64,000 nt of DNA from Acidobacteria bacterium Ga0074141 (GTDB taxonomy: Bacteria; Acidobacteriota; Blastocatellia; Pyrinomonadales; Pyrinomonadaceae): NCBI GenBank assembly GCA_001464665.1, contig LNDP01000023.1, positions 62,001 through 126,000 on the forward strand, in the 5' to 3' direction. The translations under genes were made by a program, and so were the position numbers. Below are positions 42,904 to 53,378 of this stretch, piece after piece. Below the pieces are notes generated by a model. That model was not told the DNA's origin. It saw nothing but the letters and a program-made list of their open reading frames with translations, and ran no database searches. How positions within the stretch are numbered: position 1 is the stretch's first letter; the number at the start of each line of letters is the position of its first letter.

Positions 42904-44742
42904 CTATTCGCCGGAGTTTGCCTCTACACCATCGCGGAAGAAGGTGCTGACGGCAAACATCGACGGGAAGCCATTCGGCAGTTCCTCCGGACGAACCGGA
43001 TAGCCGCAGACCTGATGCCCGAGCCCGAGAGCGGCGAATGCCTGCTCGTCGTTAAGAGCACGGTAATCAAAGCCCGGGATCAACGACGCAACACCTGCTG
43101 CCCCTTGCTGACGCGGCATTTTCTCATCCGACATCGCAGCGTTATAGGCAAAGGTCGCCATTATGACGGCCGAACGCTTCAAGTCCTCCTCGATCGTCCG
43201 GTCGGCAACGTCCTGCGTTGTGTGCCAGGTGCGGCCAAAGTATTCGATCGGGTCCTGAATGAACTGGAAGCCCGGCAACCCAACGCCCGTAAAGGCGAGG
43301 TGGTCCGTTCCGCCGACCGAATTGATGCTGACGGTTTTTGCTCCGAGGTCGTGGAAGGGCTCGAACCAGGTGCGGAAGATCGGACGCAAAGCTTCATTTC
43401 CTTGCATATTGATGCCGCGGATCTGGCCGGTGCCGTTATCAAGGTTGAAGTAAGCAGCAAATTTGTCGTATGCCGGAAGCTTCGTCAACGCCGGGCGCCC
43501 TCCGCCCGCCATTGCGGCCATAGCAGCAGTGTCCGAGCCATCGCCGATGCGGGCAAAGTTCTTGGCTACGTAGCCGCGGGCACCGAGAAGGCCTTGCTCT
43601 TCACCGGTCCAGAGTGCGATCCGGATCGTACGGCGGGGCTTGAGGCCGGTCGCCGCGAGGATGCGCATTGCCTCCATCGTAACGGTCACTCCGGCACCGT
43701 TGTCAGTCGAACCATTGCCGGCATGCCACGAATCGAGGTGGCCGCCGATCATCACTACCTCATCCGCGAGGTCGGTTCCCGGGATCTCAGCGATGGTGTT
43801 GTAACCCTGCAGATCGTCCTCAAAGAACTGGACCGCCAGATCGACCGTCATCTTGACCGGGATGCCCTGCTTCAGAAGACGATAGACTCGGTTATATTGC
43901 TCGGTTTCGGCGACAAGCTGCGGAATGGTCGGAGCCGCACCTTTTGAATAAACTCGCATTCCGGCGAGCGGGCTCTGGCCCGGAACCGGCGTCGTCGGTG
44001 CCGGCGAGGCTCCCATCACGCGGATCGTTCCCGAATCGGTTCCCATGCTCGGCTCGACCAAAACAGCAACGCCTTCTTCAAAGTAGAAGCGGTACTTTCG
44101 CTGGTTGAACGATTGATTGCCCGCTCCCCCGGCGCCCTGGCGTCCGCGGTTCTGCTGGACGTTATCCTGCGGCTTTGCGGCATCGAGCTTGGCGAGTTCG
44201 TCGTCCGACGTACGCGAAGCGACCGGACTAAAGCCCGGCTCAACGCGGCGTTCCGGAGCGGTGAAGACGATCGCACCTTTCAGCTTGCCCTTGTATTTCT
44301 CAAGGCCGGCCTCATCGGTCGCGTCAACGTAAACCACGTCGCCGGTGATGGCTCCGTTGGTCGAGGGCGACCACGCCTTCGGGTAGGAGCGGAATGCGAC
44401 GAATTCGCCGTTCGCATCGACCGAAGCCGTAAAACGCTTCAGCTCCCAGCCCTTGCCAAATTCGCCCCAGGGGTCAATGGCTCCATTCTTCATGCCCCAT
44501 TTCTCGAGCTGTTCCTTGGTCCAAACGTTTGCCCGTCGCTGTGCCGGCGAATTTGTGAGCCGAGCGCCGATAACGTCGCTCAGGTACTTCATCGTCGCCA
44601 TCGCCTGCGAGCGGTTCATGCCCTCGTCGCGGATGCGGTCAACCGAAGGCCGTTCGACGGCCGGTGCCGGCTGTGCGAGGACAAGCCCGGGCGCAACCAT
44701 CGTCAAAACTAGTAAAAAAGCGAGTCTTTCTCTCTTGAACAT
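42904..44742 (-). CDS. Secreted M28 family aminopeptidase
   Basis: A 612-aa zinc peptidase with a signal peptide (residues 1-23), an N-terminal region, a PA-type insert and the M28 catalytic domain. Metal ligands are placed at GGHLDSWHAG, STDNGAG, TGEEQGLLGA and GGTDHLAF, with a final HTTQDVAD. A Gln/Gly/Asn-rich insert (around residues 195-215) interrupts the PA-like part. It lies 152 bases upstream of the S9 peptidase gene on the same strand; together with the M24 enzyme they form a set of exported peptide-degrading enzymes. Confidence 0.9.
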   Translation of the reverse strand: MFKRERLAFLLVLTMVAPGLVLAQPAPAVERPSVDRIRDEGMNRSQAMATMKYLSDVIGARLTNSPAQRRANVWTKEQLEKWGMKNGAIDPWGEFGKGWELKRFTASVDANGEFVAFRSYPKAWSPSTNGAITGDVVYVDATDEAGLEKYKGKLKGAIVFTAPERRVEPGFSPVASRTSDDELAKLDAAKPQDNVQQNRGRQGAGGAGNQSFNQRKYRFYFEEGVAVLVEPSMGTDSGTIRVMGASPAPTTPVPGQSPLAGMRVYSKGAAPTIPQLVAETEQYNRVYRLLKQGIPVKMTVDLAVQFFEDDLQGYNTIAEIPGTDLADEVVMIGGHLDSWHAGNGSTDNGAGVTVTMEAMRILAATGLKPRRTIRIALWTGEEQGLLGARGYVAKNFARIGDGSDTAAMAAMAGGGRPALTKLPAYDKFAAYFNLDNGTGQIRGINMQGNEALRPIFRTWFEPFHDLGAKTVSINSVGGTDHLAFTGVGLPGFQFIQDPIEYFGRTWHTTQDVADRTIEEDLKRSAVIMATFAYNAAMSDEKMPRQQGAAGVASLIPGFDYRALNDEQAFAALGLGHQVCGYPVRPEELPNGFPSMFAVSTFFRDGVEANSGE

Positions 44743-44895
44743 CGATCAATTGTCTCCTAAATGTGTGATTCGCAGACCATTTTGCTGGATTGCTCCGCAG
44801 GTGGGCAAGTCAATGTCGTGCGATATGTGCCGAATACGTTGTTATTTACGCAAGCGGGGATGTAAGTGTTTCAATACCGCCGATCCTAGGAAAAA

Positions 44896-44937
44896 AGAAA
44901 AAAGCCCCTCCAAGCCGGCGAATGCCGACTTAGAGGG
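44896..44937 (-). terminator. Intrinsic terminator after the WG-repeat gene
   Basis: On the minus strand CCCTC pairs with GAGGG and an inner CGGC pairs with GCCG, followed by GCTTTTTTCTTTTTT. It lies about 25 bases beyond the WG-repeat stop codon. Confidence 0.8.
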
Positions 44938-44962
44938 ACAATTTTCGGCTACGAGCGTCGAG

Positions 44963-45580
44963 CTAGTGGCCGCGATGCGAAGCGTTTGCGGCCTTCTTCT
45001 CGCCCGGGTTCTGGCTCCAGATTATCTTGCCCTCGGCAGTGATCCAATGGTGCATTCCGTCGTCGGTTTCGACCTGAGCGACTCCGCCGTTAAAGCTCGA
45101 GGCCTTTTTGAACTTTGGCTCGGCGATAACCCGGCCGGTCCGGTCGATGTATCCCCATTTTCCGTCCTTTTTTACAGCGAGCCTGCCTTCAGAAAAACCC
45201 CGAGCGACCTCATCATAATCACGCGGCTGGATGACCGTCTTGCCAGTCTTATCGATCCAGGCATATTGTTTACCGACGCGGATCATCGCCAGGCCGTCGG
45301 AAAATTTGTAGGTAAAGTCGAACTGCGGTTTTATCACCCACTTCCCTTTCGTGTCGAGATAGCCGTATTTGCCGTCCTTTTTCGTAGCGGCAAGGCCCTC
45401 GCTAAAGCCCATCGTATTCTCATACTGCGGAGCGATGACGACCTTTCCGGTCTTATCAATGTAGCCATACTTTCCATCCTCGCGTATCCAGAAAAGCGGC
45501 CAACCCTTGTCATCCTTCTCTTGTGCGAAACCGGCGATCGCGAAGATGCCGATCACAACTGCAATAGTAATAGTCTTCAT
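44963..45580 (-). CDS. Secreted WG-repeat protein
   Basis: 205 aa with a signal peptide (residues 1-19) and about five WG/KWG repeats: DGKYGYIDKTGKVVIAPQY, DGKYGYLDTKGKWVIKPQF, GKQYAWIDKTGKTVIQP, DGKWGYIDRTGRVIAEPKF and a degenerate HHWITAEGKIIW. WG repeats form small beta units of unknown binding specificity. The C-terminus is Lys/Ala/His-rich. It is 55 bases after the NTF2-like gene and ends in a strong terminator. Confidence 0.88.
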   Translation of the reverse strand: MKTITIAVVIGIFAIAGFAQEKDDKGWPLFWIREDGKYGYIDKTGKVVIAPQYENTMGFSEGLAATKKDGKYGYLDTKGKWVIKPQFDFTYKFSDGLAMIRVGKQYAWIDKTGKTVIQPRDYDEVARGFSEGRLAVKKDGKWGYIDRTGRVIAEPKFKKASSFNGGVAQVETDDGMHHWITAEGKIIWSQNPGEKKAANASHRGH

Positions 45581-45635
45581 AGTAAATTCTCCCTTAACCT
45601 GTTCATCGAAAGTTGCTCAAAAACGCAACTTCCGT

Positions 45636-46070
45636 CTAATTTCGAAAAAGCGTTGCGTGTGTCGTGATCAGTTGCCACCGGCCTTTACTCTTGTAAAAAA
45701 CGCCGGTCCATTGAAACGTCCGTTTTTCGGTCCCGAAAAGAAGCGTCGTTTTCCCGATCGCCGTTGCCAGATTCTTGTTGTGAGCGATAATGCGAATCTC
45801 CTCGGGCTCAACGTCCTCGATGGTCGGCTCACCAGCAAGAAAGAAATCGATCCGTTCCTTTTTGCCGTCAACCTTGCCGGAGGCGTGAGTATGAGCGAAG
45901 CCCTCTGCAAAATACCGCTCCAGGCTCGCGCGATCTTTCGCCTTAACTGCGTCGCGGATCTGGGAGCGGAACTGAATTATCTCGCTCTCAGATCTTGAGT
46001 TCATTGTCTGCCCGACAAGTGGCAGAACGAGAAAAACGATGACCGGAATGGCCAGTAAAACTCTATTCAT
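45636..46070 (-). CDS. Secreted NTF2/DUF4440-like protein
   Basis: 144 aa with a signal peptide (residues 1-20) and an NTF2-like domain: IRDAVKAKDRASLERYFAEGF, then THASGKVDGKKERIDFF, EEIRIIAHNKNLATAIGKTT and the C-terminal WTGVFYKSKGRWQLITTHAT. The W-x-L-x-x-x-H end is typical of DUF4440. Such domains bind small ligands or act as isomerases; the role here is unknown. Overlaps the MerC gene by four bases. Confidence 0.82.
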   Translation of the reverse strand: MNRVLLAIPVIVFLVLPLVGQTMNSRSESEIIQFRSQIRDAVKAKDRASLERYFAEGFAHTHASGKVDGKKERIDFFLAGEPTIEDVEPEEIRIIAHNKNLATAIGKTTLLFGTEKRTFQWTGVFYKSKGRWQLITTHATLFRN

Positions 46071-46495
46071 TTTTCCTCCATTGTTCTGTGAAATTCGCAG
46101 CAGTCCTTGGCCACACGGCGGTTCACGAACTGCGACGCGGCGATGGTTGCGGCACCCGCGATCGCCACGGCTATCCCGGTTGTCGAGTTCTCATCGAGAA
46201 TAAAATGGGCCGAGGCAAGTGCTGCAAAGCCCGCGAAAAATACGATCATGGGCCGGTAACTTCGGTGCCGGGTAAAGAAACGATGGGCAATGCTCCCAAG
46301 CCCGAGCACGAAGACCAGCCCGATGATCGCAAGTTCAAGCAGTTCGGAATCGAAAAGCTTGATGCCAAACAGCGGCAAGAGCAGCAAGGCGAAAGGCTTT
46401 GCGGCACACTCCACCGCGCAGAAGACCGAGGCGACCGTCGCAAATCGCTCAAATCGGCCGAGCCCGCCCGAGTTTTCCGTTATTTCTATGTTCAT
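46067..46495 (-). CDS. MerC-domain membrane protein
   Basis: 142 aa with four hydrophobic segments. The first contains the paired cysteines of MerC proteins (SVFCAVECAAKPFALLLLP), and the protein ends with CCEFHRTMEE. MerC proteins transport mercury in mer operons; chromosomal relatives often lie beside metal-responsive genes and probably move other metals. It is nine bases after rpmB and overlaps the NTF2-like gene. Confidence 0.8.
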   Translation of the reverse strand: MNIEITENSGGLGRFERFATVASVFCAVECAAKPFALLLLPLFGIKLFDSELLELAIIGLVFVLGLGSIAHRFFTRHRSYRPMIVFFAGFAALASAHFILDENSTTGIAVAIAGAATIAASQFVNRRVAKDCCEFHRTMEEK

Positions 46496-46504
46496 TCGCG
46501 ATTC

Positions 46505-46741
46505 CTAGATCTTCTCGCCGCGCGCCCGCATCTCGCGGAGCACGGTGTCAAAGCCCTTTCGGGTTATGGTCTTGATCGCCCGGGCCGAAACGGTGAGCTT
46601 TATCCCCCGCCCTTCTTCCTCGGACCAAAACCGCTTCTTTTGCAGATTGGGGAGAAATCTGCGCTTCGTCTTATTGTTCGCGTGGGAAACATTGTTCCCC
46701 GCCATCGGCTTTTCGCCGGTCACCTGACATCGTCTCGCCAT
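46505..46741 (-). CDS. rpmB: 50S ribosomal protein L28
   Basis: 78 aa with the standard L28 sequence features [34 protein letters not shown] and [18 protein letters not shown]. Only one Cys is present, so this is the zinc-independent form. The start lies ten bases after the stop of the TonB-dependent receptor gene, an unusual neighbour for a ribosomal gene; a promoter inside the receptor gene is likely. rpmG is not adjacent. Confidence 0.96.
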   Translation of the reverse strand: MARRCQVTGEKPMAGNNVSHANNKTKRRFLPNLQKKRFWSEEEGRGIKLTVSARAIKTITRKGFDTVLREMRARGEKI

Positions 46742-46751
46742 TTGCTCCTCC

Positions 46752-49700
46752 TCAGAATGAAAACCTCGCTGAGAGCTGAAGCGAACGAGCGCCTCCGATC
46801 TGGTAAAGCGAGTTGAAGCCCGCGCTCGGGCTTGTCTGCGTGCTTGCGGTGTTCCCGCTTAGTCCGCGGCCGAGCATCGCCGTGCTTATGCCGAATCCCG
46901 GAAATCCGAATGCAGACGCGGGCGTGTTGAAATTCGGGCTATTGAAGGCGTTGAAAGCCTCGACCCGCAACTGCAGACGGTATTTCTCAGAAAAGCTGAA
47001 TTGCCGACGAAGGGCCAGATCGACCTGATTGACCGAGAACGACCGCAAGGCATTGCGGCCGAGCGTTCCCTGCCGTCCAGCAGCGGGCTGTGCAAATGCG
47101 GCCGGGTTCAAACGCCTTCCGCCCGGAACCGCTGCATCGTCGAGCCAGATATCCTGGCCGGCAACCAGATCCACTCGGCGAGACGTACCTACGTTGAAAA
47201 CGTCGAAGCTCTGGGTGATCACGGAGAATGCCGCACCGCTCCGGTACCGCACGATCGTATCGAGCGACCAGCCACCGACCAGTGCCTTCGCAAAGCCGCT
47301 TGTACCGAACGAGGGAATGTCCCACGTCGCGGCCGCAATGAAATTGTGCGGCACATCAAAGTTCGACCGGCCGCGTTCAAGGCTTAGGACCTGATCGGCG
47401 ATCGGAATACCGGTAAACGTCTCGTCCGAAACATCGTCGAGCGATTTCGAGAAGGTGTAAGAGACAAGTGCCTGCAGCCCGCGTGTAAGCCGACGCTGAA
47501 ACTGGGCTTGCAGTGCGTGGTAGTCGGCGTTCGTGCCGTTTCTCGTGACCGAGACGAACGAACCTGCTGCGATCGGGCCGCTCGTTAGGTTTGTCGGCCC
47601 AAAGATCGCCGGGTTGATCTCAATGATCGGCTGCGGCGGCGTACAGAACGGCGGAAGGTTCGGCTGGCCCGCAGGGCAGTATCGGTCAGCAACATAGGGT
47701 GCGTTGAAGTTCCGCCGCTGTTCCGCCCGGAGCAGTTGCCGGCTGGCCGAGCCAACATAAGAGAGCGTTATCGACTGCGCCGAACCGAGACCCTTCTCAA
47801 GTGAAACGTTCCACTGATGTGTGTAAGGCAGTTTCAGGTTTCGGTCGAAGACGTAAAAGTTCGAATTATACGGCGGCGGGCTTTGATCAAGGTTTGCGGG
47901 TAGAAAAAGGTCCGCCGGGTTCGCCGGAAACCTGAGTTGGGCCGGGTTTGTTATGTTGCGCGAAACGTTGTACGGAAAGCTCGAATAACCGCGGAGGGCT
48001 GTGCCCGTGTTGAGGTCGTAGAAGATACCCCAGCCGCCGCGAACGACCAAATTCTGCCGCTCCGAAAGCGTGTAAGCAACGCCAAATCTCGGAGCAAAGT
48101 TATTGTATCGGGTTTTCCACTGCTTGGTATTCGGCGGGGCAAGCGTCGCGGTCAGTGGGTTATCGAGGCCATCGATCTGATACGGCAGCCGGTCACCCGC
48201 GAGCGGCGGATTAAGCTCCCAGCGAAGCCCCATCGTTAGCGTAAGCCGCGGCGAGACCCGCCATGTGTCCTGCGCGTAGAGCGAAAGATTATCGACGTAA
48301 AAATCCGTCACCGGCTGAAAGCCCTGGAGAGAGATGCTCGTCGGGATGCCGCTTGCCCGGCTCGCGACCGTGTTCCAGACGTAGTTGATCGAGACCTGGC
48401 GGGTATCGATCTTCGGCTGCAATCGCCGAAAGTCGCCGCCAAAACGCAAGGTGTGGTTACCCGCCACGATAGAAAGATTCTCGACTATATTGAACTGCCT
48501 CTGAACGGTCCCGACCGCATTTCCCTGCGTTAGGTTTGCCGAACTGACGGAACCGGCACCGGTCGAAAGCTGAAGGCTTACAGAACTGGACGCTCGCGGA
48601 AATCCATCAAGAAACAGAAGCCCTTCAGGCGGAAGAACTGCGCCATCGGTCTCGATGCCGCGGAATTCAAAAAGCCCGCGAGTCCGGCTGAAATTTACAC
48701 GAAGGTCGTTGGCGACCTTTGATGAGATCAGCCAGATCGAACCGACTGTGAATGTACGCAGGTTCGATTCAAAAGCATTCTCCTGGCTCGGGAATGACCG
48801 GAAACGTGAGCTCGAAGGAGCGTCGTTCCAGCGGCCAAAGATCGTGTGATTGCTCGAAACATTGTGGTCAATGCGAATACTGTACGCATTCAACCGAGTC
48901 GGGTATGAAAGTGCAGCGATGTACCGGCCCGTATCGGACGGGTCGCCGGGAAGTGCCGGTGAATTCGGCAGCGGAAATGCGTTCAGCACTTGCCGGAAAG
49001 GCTCCGGAGCCGCGGCCCTCGCTGCGGCGGTTGGGACGCGGGCCTGAAAGATATTCACCTGCGGCTGTGTCAGCCGGAGGCCCTCGTACGAGAAGAAAAA
49101 GAATGTCCGGTCCTTGCCGTCGAAAAGCGGCCGCGGGCTCTCACCGAACCATGGCAGGAAGACACGCCCGCCGACAGCACCGCCAAAATTGTTCTGGCGG
49201 AGCGTCCGCCGCGGCCGGCCGTCGCGGTTGTCGAACCAATCATTCGCGTCGAGTGCCTCGTTGCGGAAATAGTTGTAAACCGAACCATTGAAGTCGTTGC
49301 TGCCGCTCCGAGTGACGATCGAGATCTGTCCGCCGGGCTGTCGGCCGTACTCTGCCGCGTAGCTCGAGGTCTGCACTCGGAATTCCTGCACCGCCTCGAC
49401 CGAGGCAAGGCTGTTCGTGCCGCCGGAGATGGTGAAAGCCGGTAGCGTTCCGCCCGCCTGCTGATAATATTGTGCGTTCGTCGCAGTGCCGACATTCGCT
49501 CCGACTCCATCGACCGTGAAATAGTTTGAGTTTGTCCGCTGGCCGTTTACGGAGAACTGACCCGAGTTCTGGATAGAGCTTGGTGCGAGCACTACGCCCG
49601 GTGTTAACTCGATCAGAGTCTGGAAACTTCGGCCGTTGAGCGGCAGGTTCGAGACAAAGTTGCGGTCGATGAGCGTTCCGACCGCTCCGGATTCCTTCTC

Positions 49701-50075
49701 TACCAGATCGGCTTTCCCTTCAACGGTAACGGTCTCTTCCGGGCCCGCAACCTCAAGCTGAAAGTTTCTTGTTGTCGATCCGGCAACCGTTACCGCGACC
49801 CCGGTAGCCTCGGACCGCTTGAATCCGCTTGCGGTCACTTCAAGAGTGTAGCTTGCCGGTGAAAGCTGCGGGAAGATAAAGTTGCCGTCTCGATTGGTCG
49901 TCGTCGAGGTCGATGAATTTGTTGCCGGGTTGGTCGCGGTCACGGTCGCACCGGCAACTGCCTGCCGGCCGCTATCCGACACCCGACCGGAGAGAACCCC
50001 CGTCGCCTGCCCGTTTGCCGTCGCCATCAGTAGAAATGAAAAAATGATCACCAGGCCAAAGTTTTTGATAGTCAT
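46752..50075 (-). CDS. TonB-dependent receptor with carboxypeptidase-regulatory domain (Oar-like)
   Basis: An 1107-aa outer-membrane protein: signal peptide (residues 1-22), a CarboxypepD_reg domain (about 25-110, [20 protein letters not shown]), a plug ([29 protein letters not shown]) and a long beta-barrel ending in the terminal Phe ([10 protein letters not shown]). Segments such as [21 protein letters not shown] match Oar-type receptors, which are expanded in Acidobacteria. The ligand is unknown. It is the first gene of a same-strand run into rpmB, MerC and NTF2. Confidence 0.93.
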   Translation of the reverse strand: MTIKNFGLVIIFSFLLMATANGQATGVLSGRVSDSGRQAVAGATVTATNPATNSSTSTTTNRDGNFIFPQLSPASYTLEVTASGFKRSEATGVAVTVAGSTTRNFQLEVAGPEETVTVEGKADLVEKESGAVGTLIDRNFVSNLPLNGRSFQTLIELTPGVVLAPSSIQNSGQFSVNGQRTNSNYFTVDGVGANVGTATNAQYYQQAGGTLPAFTISGGTNSLASVEAVQEFRVQTSSYAAEYGRQPGGQISIVTRSGSNDFNGSVYNYFRNEALDANDWFDNRDGRPRRTLRQNNFGGAVGGRVFLPWFGESPRPLFDGKDRTFFFFSYEGLRLTQPQVNIFQARVPTAAARAAAPEPFRQVLNAFPLPNSPALPGDPSDTGRYIAALSYPTRLNAYSIRIDHNVSSNHTIFGRWNDAPSSSRFRSFPSQENAFESNLRTFTVGSIWLISSKVANDLRVNFSRTRGLFEFRGIETDGAVLPPEGLLFLDGFPRASSSVSLQLSTGAGSVSSANLTQGNAVGTVQRQFNIVENLSIVAGNHTLRFGGDFRRLQPKIDTRQVSINYVWNTVASRASGIPTSISLQGFQPVTDFYVDNLSLYAQDTWRVSPRLTLTMGLRWELNPPLAGDRLPYQIDGLDNPLTATLAPPNTKQWKTRYNNFAPRFGVAYTLSERQNLVVRGGWGIFYDLNTGTALRGYSSFPYNVSRNITNPAQLRFPANPADLFLPANLDQSPPPYNSNFYVFDRNLKLPYTHQWNVSLEKGLGSAQSITLSYVGSASRQLLRAEQRRNFNAPYVADRYCPAGQPNLPPFCTPPQPIIEINPAIFGPTNLTSGPIAAGSFVSVTRNGTNADYHALQAQFQRRLTRGLQALVSYTFSKSLDDVSDETFTGIPIADQVLSLERGRSNFDVPHNFIAAATWDIPSFGTSGFAKALVGGWSLDTIVRYRSGAAFSVITQSFDVFNVGTSRRVDLVAGQDIWLDDAAVPGGRRLNPAAFAQPAAGRQGTLGRNALRSFSVNQVDLALRRQFSFSEKYRLQLRVEAFNAFNSPNFNTPASAFGFPGFGISTAMLGRGLSGNTASTQTSPSAGFNSLYQIGGARSLQLSARFSF

Positions 50076-50300
50076 ATATGCCCTCTTGAATTCTCTTGTT
50101 TTAATTCAATCCGCAAGTATGGATCAGCAAACCCGGCCAACGATAAATTTTCAATAAACGGCCCTTATTCCACGGTGACCAGTTTCCAGCGGGCAGAATT
50201 TAGCCGCCACCCGGTCGCGGATGACGACGCTTCATTGCCCAAAAATAACGCTCGGTTGAAAACTATAAGCGACGGTGCGAATCGCATTATTCTTATCACC

Positions 50301-51203
50301 ATGAACATTTCGGAAAACACCCCGTCGAAGCTGCGGCTCCGCTTTTTAACGATCGCTATCACCTTTTTCTCGACAACGCTCGCCGGCTTTGCTGGTACGA
50401 CAGAACGAACCGATTGCTTTCCGTTCGAGTCGCTCCCGGCCGAAAAGCGTGTTCAGGCCGAGGCTCTTCTCTTGAAGGCACTCGATTCTGAGGCTCTTTA
50501 CACGATCGTCGGTGGGATCAAGCCGATGTCGTCCGGCTTCGTGAACTTTAATTTCCCCGTTCGCGAACCTCGGCAGGAAGAGGCGCGAAAACAACACGCT
50601 GCAACGCTCGCCTCGATCCGCGAGACACGCGATGCTTTCTCGCTTTGGCGGTGCGGTGGCGAAGTCTTCGCCGAAGTTCAGCACTTTTCGCGTGTTTTTG
50701 AAGGCAAACGATTCGCCGAGGGCGTCGTCTTCAATTCGACCGCAATGCGGCGGATGCTCGGCGGGCGGTCGGGCTTCTTTGCTCGTTGGGGCATTACTCC
50801 CGAAAGCCATCCGCTGACCGTGCTTTATGCCGTCGAAAATGCGGATGCAACGCCGCGGTTTGCCGGCTACGGCTACCTTTTCGGATATCCGGATCATGCC
50901 GTTCGCTTTTTTGCTGAAGCCGCGAACGAGGAAGAATTCAGCGGCAAGTTCGTAGAGCGGGATTTTTATTCGATCAGTACCTTTGCTGGCGAGGCCAACC
51001 GATTCGTTTATGCGGTTCCGAAGGGCCATAAGGAACGGGAAGAAGATGCCGAATTAAAGCGTCGAGCTCTGGAGATCTTCGCCGAGTACAAAACTCGCCG
51101 GAGCCGTTTCATTGGCGAAGGTAAGGCCGGTGTGGTTGAGCTTCTACGAAATTGGTTCTGTGACGAGGCTGGCCGTTGTGATCCCTCGCGGACCTACCGC
51201 TAA
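50301..51203 (+). CDS. Secreted protein of unknown function
   Basis: 300 aa with a signal-type N-terminus (LRFLTIAITFFSTTLAGFAG) and a mature part with four scattered Cys (DCFPF, WRCGGE, FCDEAGRC). The middle has an NSTAMRRMLGGRSGFFARWG segment and an aromatic-rich GYGYLFGYPDHAVRFF. No family is recognised. The ATG at 50301 is chosen because it gives a signal peptide; the frame opens at 50175. Confidence 0.6.
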   Translation: MNISENTPSKLRLRFLTIAITFFSTTLAGFAGTTERTDCFPFESLPAEKRVQAEALLLKALDSEALYTIVGGIKPMSSGFVNFNFPVREPRQEEARKQHAATLASIRETRDAFSLWRCGGEVFAEVQHFSRVFEGKRFAEGVVFNSTAMRRMLGGRSGFFARWGITPESHPLTVLYAVENADATPRFAGYGYLFGYPDHAVRFFAEAANEEEFSGKFVERDFYSISTFAGEANRFVYAVPKGHKEREEDAELKRRALEIFAEYKTRRSRFIGEGKAGVVELLRNWFCDEAGRCDPSRTYR

Positions 51204-51296
51204 TGCAGGAAATAGATTGATTAATGCTCCTCGTTCGGTGATAATCTCCTTTTGCCGCCGTTTAGTGTAGGCGTCTTTATTAGTTGATCACTTAAA

Positions 51297-52256
51297 ATGA
51301 GGATATTGGTTACCGGCGGAGCCGGATTTATTGGTTCGCACCTGTGCGAAAGGCTGCTTGCAGAGGGCAACGAGGTCATTTGCCTCGATAATTTCTTCAC
51401 CGGGCGGAAGGCGAATGTCGCACATCTTTTCGACGACCGCCGATTTGAGCTCGTCCGCCACGACGTGACCGAGCCGATCCTGCTTGAGGTGGATCAGATC
51501 TATAACCTCGCCTGCCCTGCTTCGCCGATCCATTACCAGTTCAACCCGGTCAAGACGGTTAAGACCAGCGTTATGGGCATGATAAATATGCTCGGGATGG
51601 CAAAGCGGGTAAAGGCCCGGATACTGCAGGCCTCGACCAGCGAGGTGTACGGCGACCCGCTTATCCATCCGCAAACGGAAGATTACTGGGGCAATGTGAA
51701 CCCGATCGGGCCGCGAAGCTGCTACGACGAGGGCAAACGCGTCGCCGAAACGTTGATGATGGACTACCACCGGCAGAACGGCGTCGATACCCGCATTGTG
51801 CGTATTTTCAACACTTACGGCGAGCGGATGATGGAAAACGATGGCCGGGTGGTCTCAAACTTCGTTGTTCAGGCACTCCGCGGCGAGCCGCTTACGATCT
51901 ACGGCGACGGCAGCCAGACGCGTTCGTTCTGTTACGTCAGCGACCTCGTCGATGGCATCATTCGCCTGATGAACACTGAGGCCGAAAGCATTCATCTCCC
52001 GGTCAACATCGGCAATCCCGGCGAGTTTACGATGAATGAACTCGCCGAAGAGGTCGGCAAAGCCACCGGCAAGCGGATAGAGATCAAGTATCTGCCGCTG
52101 CCGCAGGACGATCCGAAGCAGAGAAAGCCGAACATCGAGCGAGCCCAGAAGTTGCTCGGATGGGAACCGAAGGTGAATTTGGCCGAAGGCCTTAAAAAGA
52201 CCGTCGCCTATTTTGCAGAGTCGATAGGTGATGTGGCGGCTACCGCACGCCATTGA
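51297..52256 (+). CDS. uxs: UDP-glucuronate decarboxylase-like SDR (UXS)
   Basis: A 319-aa extended SDR enzyme. It has the NAD motif [43 protein letters not shown], the catalytic YDEGK and [18 protein letters not shown], all standard in UDP-xylose synthases. These convert UDP-glucuronate to UDP-xylose for cell-surface polysaccharides. A REP-like element separates it from a second SDR enzyme of the same kind of pathway. Confidence 0.9.
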   Translation: MRILVTGGAGFIGSHLCERLLAEGNEVICLDNFFTGRKANVAHLFDDRRFELVRHDVTEPILLEVDQIYNLACPASPIHYQFNPVKTVKTSVMGMINMLGMAKRVKARILQASTSEVYGDPLIHPQTEDYWGNVNPIGPRSCYDEGKRVAETLMMDYHRQNGVDTRIVRIFNTYGERMMENDGRVVSNFVVQALRGEPLTIYGDGSQTRSFCYVSDLVDGIIRLMNTEAESIHLPVNIGNPGEFTMNELAEEVGKATGKRIEIKYLPLPQDDPKQRKPNIERAQKLLGWEPKVNLAEGLKKTVAYFAESIGDVAATARH

Positions 52257-52262
52257 TCGTTT

Positions 52263-52388
52263 CAATTGCCACTAGCTTTAGCTAGTGGTAGGGCAACCCG
52301 ATGTTTCTCGGCTTTAGCCGAATAGTGGGCTAAAGCCCTAGATGATTTCCTTTAACTGTAAACCACTAGCTAAAGCTAGTGGCAATTG
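52263..52388. repeat. REP-like compound palindromic element (four hairpins)
   Basis: Perfect 26-bp terminal inverted repeats lie at 52263-52288 and 52363-52388. Each arm holds a 20-base palindrome with 9-bp stems (CCACTAGCT and AGCTAGTGG). Between them are CGGCTTTAGCCG (52309-52320) and GGGCTAAAGCCC (52327-52338). All four share the core GCTTTAGC or GCTAAAGC. This is the pattern of REP/BIME or MITE-type elements mobilised in trans. It ends four bases before the epimerase start codon. Confidence 0.85.
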
Positions 52389-52391
52389 ACT

Positions 52392-53378
52392 ATGAAAATT
52401 TTGATCACAGGCGGGGCCGGATTTGTCGGCAGCCATCTTGCAGACAAACTCATTGCCGAAGGGCATTCCATCACGGTCATCGACGACCTATCGACCGGCC
52501 GCTATGCAAACATCGAGCACCTCGAGGGCCACGAGCGTTTCCGGCTGATCATCGATACGGTGATGAACCAGTCGCTGATGGAAGACCTTATCCGCGATAC
52601 TGACCGCGTGTTTCATATGGCAAGCGCCGTCGGCGTCCGGCTCATAATGGAGCAGCCGGTCAAGACCATCGAGACCATCTTCCACGGCACGGATGTCGTG
52701 CTTAAATTCTGCTCGCGTTACCGCAAGCCGGTGCTCATCCCGAGCACGTCCGAGGTTTACGGCAAGGGTGCTTCGGTTCCCTTCCGCGAGGAAGATGACC
52801 TGCTGACCGGTGCTACCGACAAGCACCGCTGGGCATATGCCTGTGCCAAAACGCTCGATGAATTCCTCGCACTCGCCCATTTCAAGGAAACGCGGCTGCC
52901 GGTCGTTGTTGTCCGGCTTTTCAATACCGTCGGCCCGCGGCAGACCGGCCAATATGGAATGGTCGTGCCCCGCTTTGTCCACGCCGCGATGAAGAACGAG
53001 CCGATCACGATCCACGGCGATGGCACACAGTCCCGCTGTTTCGGCCATGTGCTCGACGTCGTTGAGGGCCTGACCAAAGTGCTCGACACGCCGGCCTGCC
53101 TCGGCCAAGTGATCAACCTCGGCAACGACGAAGAGACGTCGATCAAGCAGCTTGCCGAAAAGGCCATTGAGCTCACCGGAAGCACGAGCGAATTGCACTT
53201 TGTTTCTTATGACGAGGCATACGGCGAGGGCTTTGAGGACATGCAGCGGCGCGTACCGAGCCTCGACAAGGCCAGACGAATGATCGGTTACCAGCCAACC
53301 CGAAGCCTTGCTGACATCATCAATGATGTTATCCGCGAGGCGAAAGGCAGCTCCGCCGCCGGATCGACGAATGCTTAG
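52392..53378 (+). CDS. NAD-dependent nucleotide-sugar epimerase (SDR)
   Basis: A 328-aa extended SDR enzyme with ITGGAGFVGSHLADKLI, PSTSEVYGKGASVPF, catalytic YACAK and RLFNTVGPRQTGQYGMV. It resembles UDP-glucose/UDP-glucuronate epimerases; substrate is not readable. The ATG at 52392 is four bases after the REP-like element and no Shine-Dalgarno is visible; a TTG two codons earlier would begin inside the repeat. The element probably inserted into the former leader of this gene. Confidence 0.88.
   Translation: MKILITGGAGFVGSHLADKLIAEGHSITVIDDLSTGRYANIEHLEGHERFRLIIDTVMNQSLMEDLIRDTDRVFHMASAVGVRLIMEQPVKTIETIFHGTDVVLKFCSRYRKPVLIPSTSEVYGKGASVPFREEDDLLTGATDKHRWAYACAKTLDEFLALAHFKETRLPVVVVRLFNTVGPRQTGQYGMVVPRFVHAAMKNEPITIHGDGTQSRCFGHVLDVVEGLTKVLDTPACLGQVINLGNDEETSIKQLAEKAIELTGSTSELHFVSYDEAYGEGFEDMQRRVPSLDKARRMIGYQPTRSLADIINDVIREAKGSSAAGSTNA

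Noticed and set aside
42840-42905. Two AGGGCTGT direct repeats on the minus strand between the M28 and S9 genes
   Set aside because: They do not form a stable stem with a U-tract and are too short to call a repeat.
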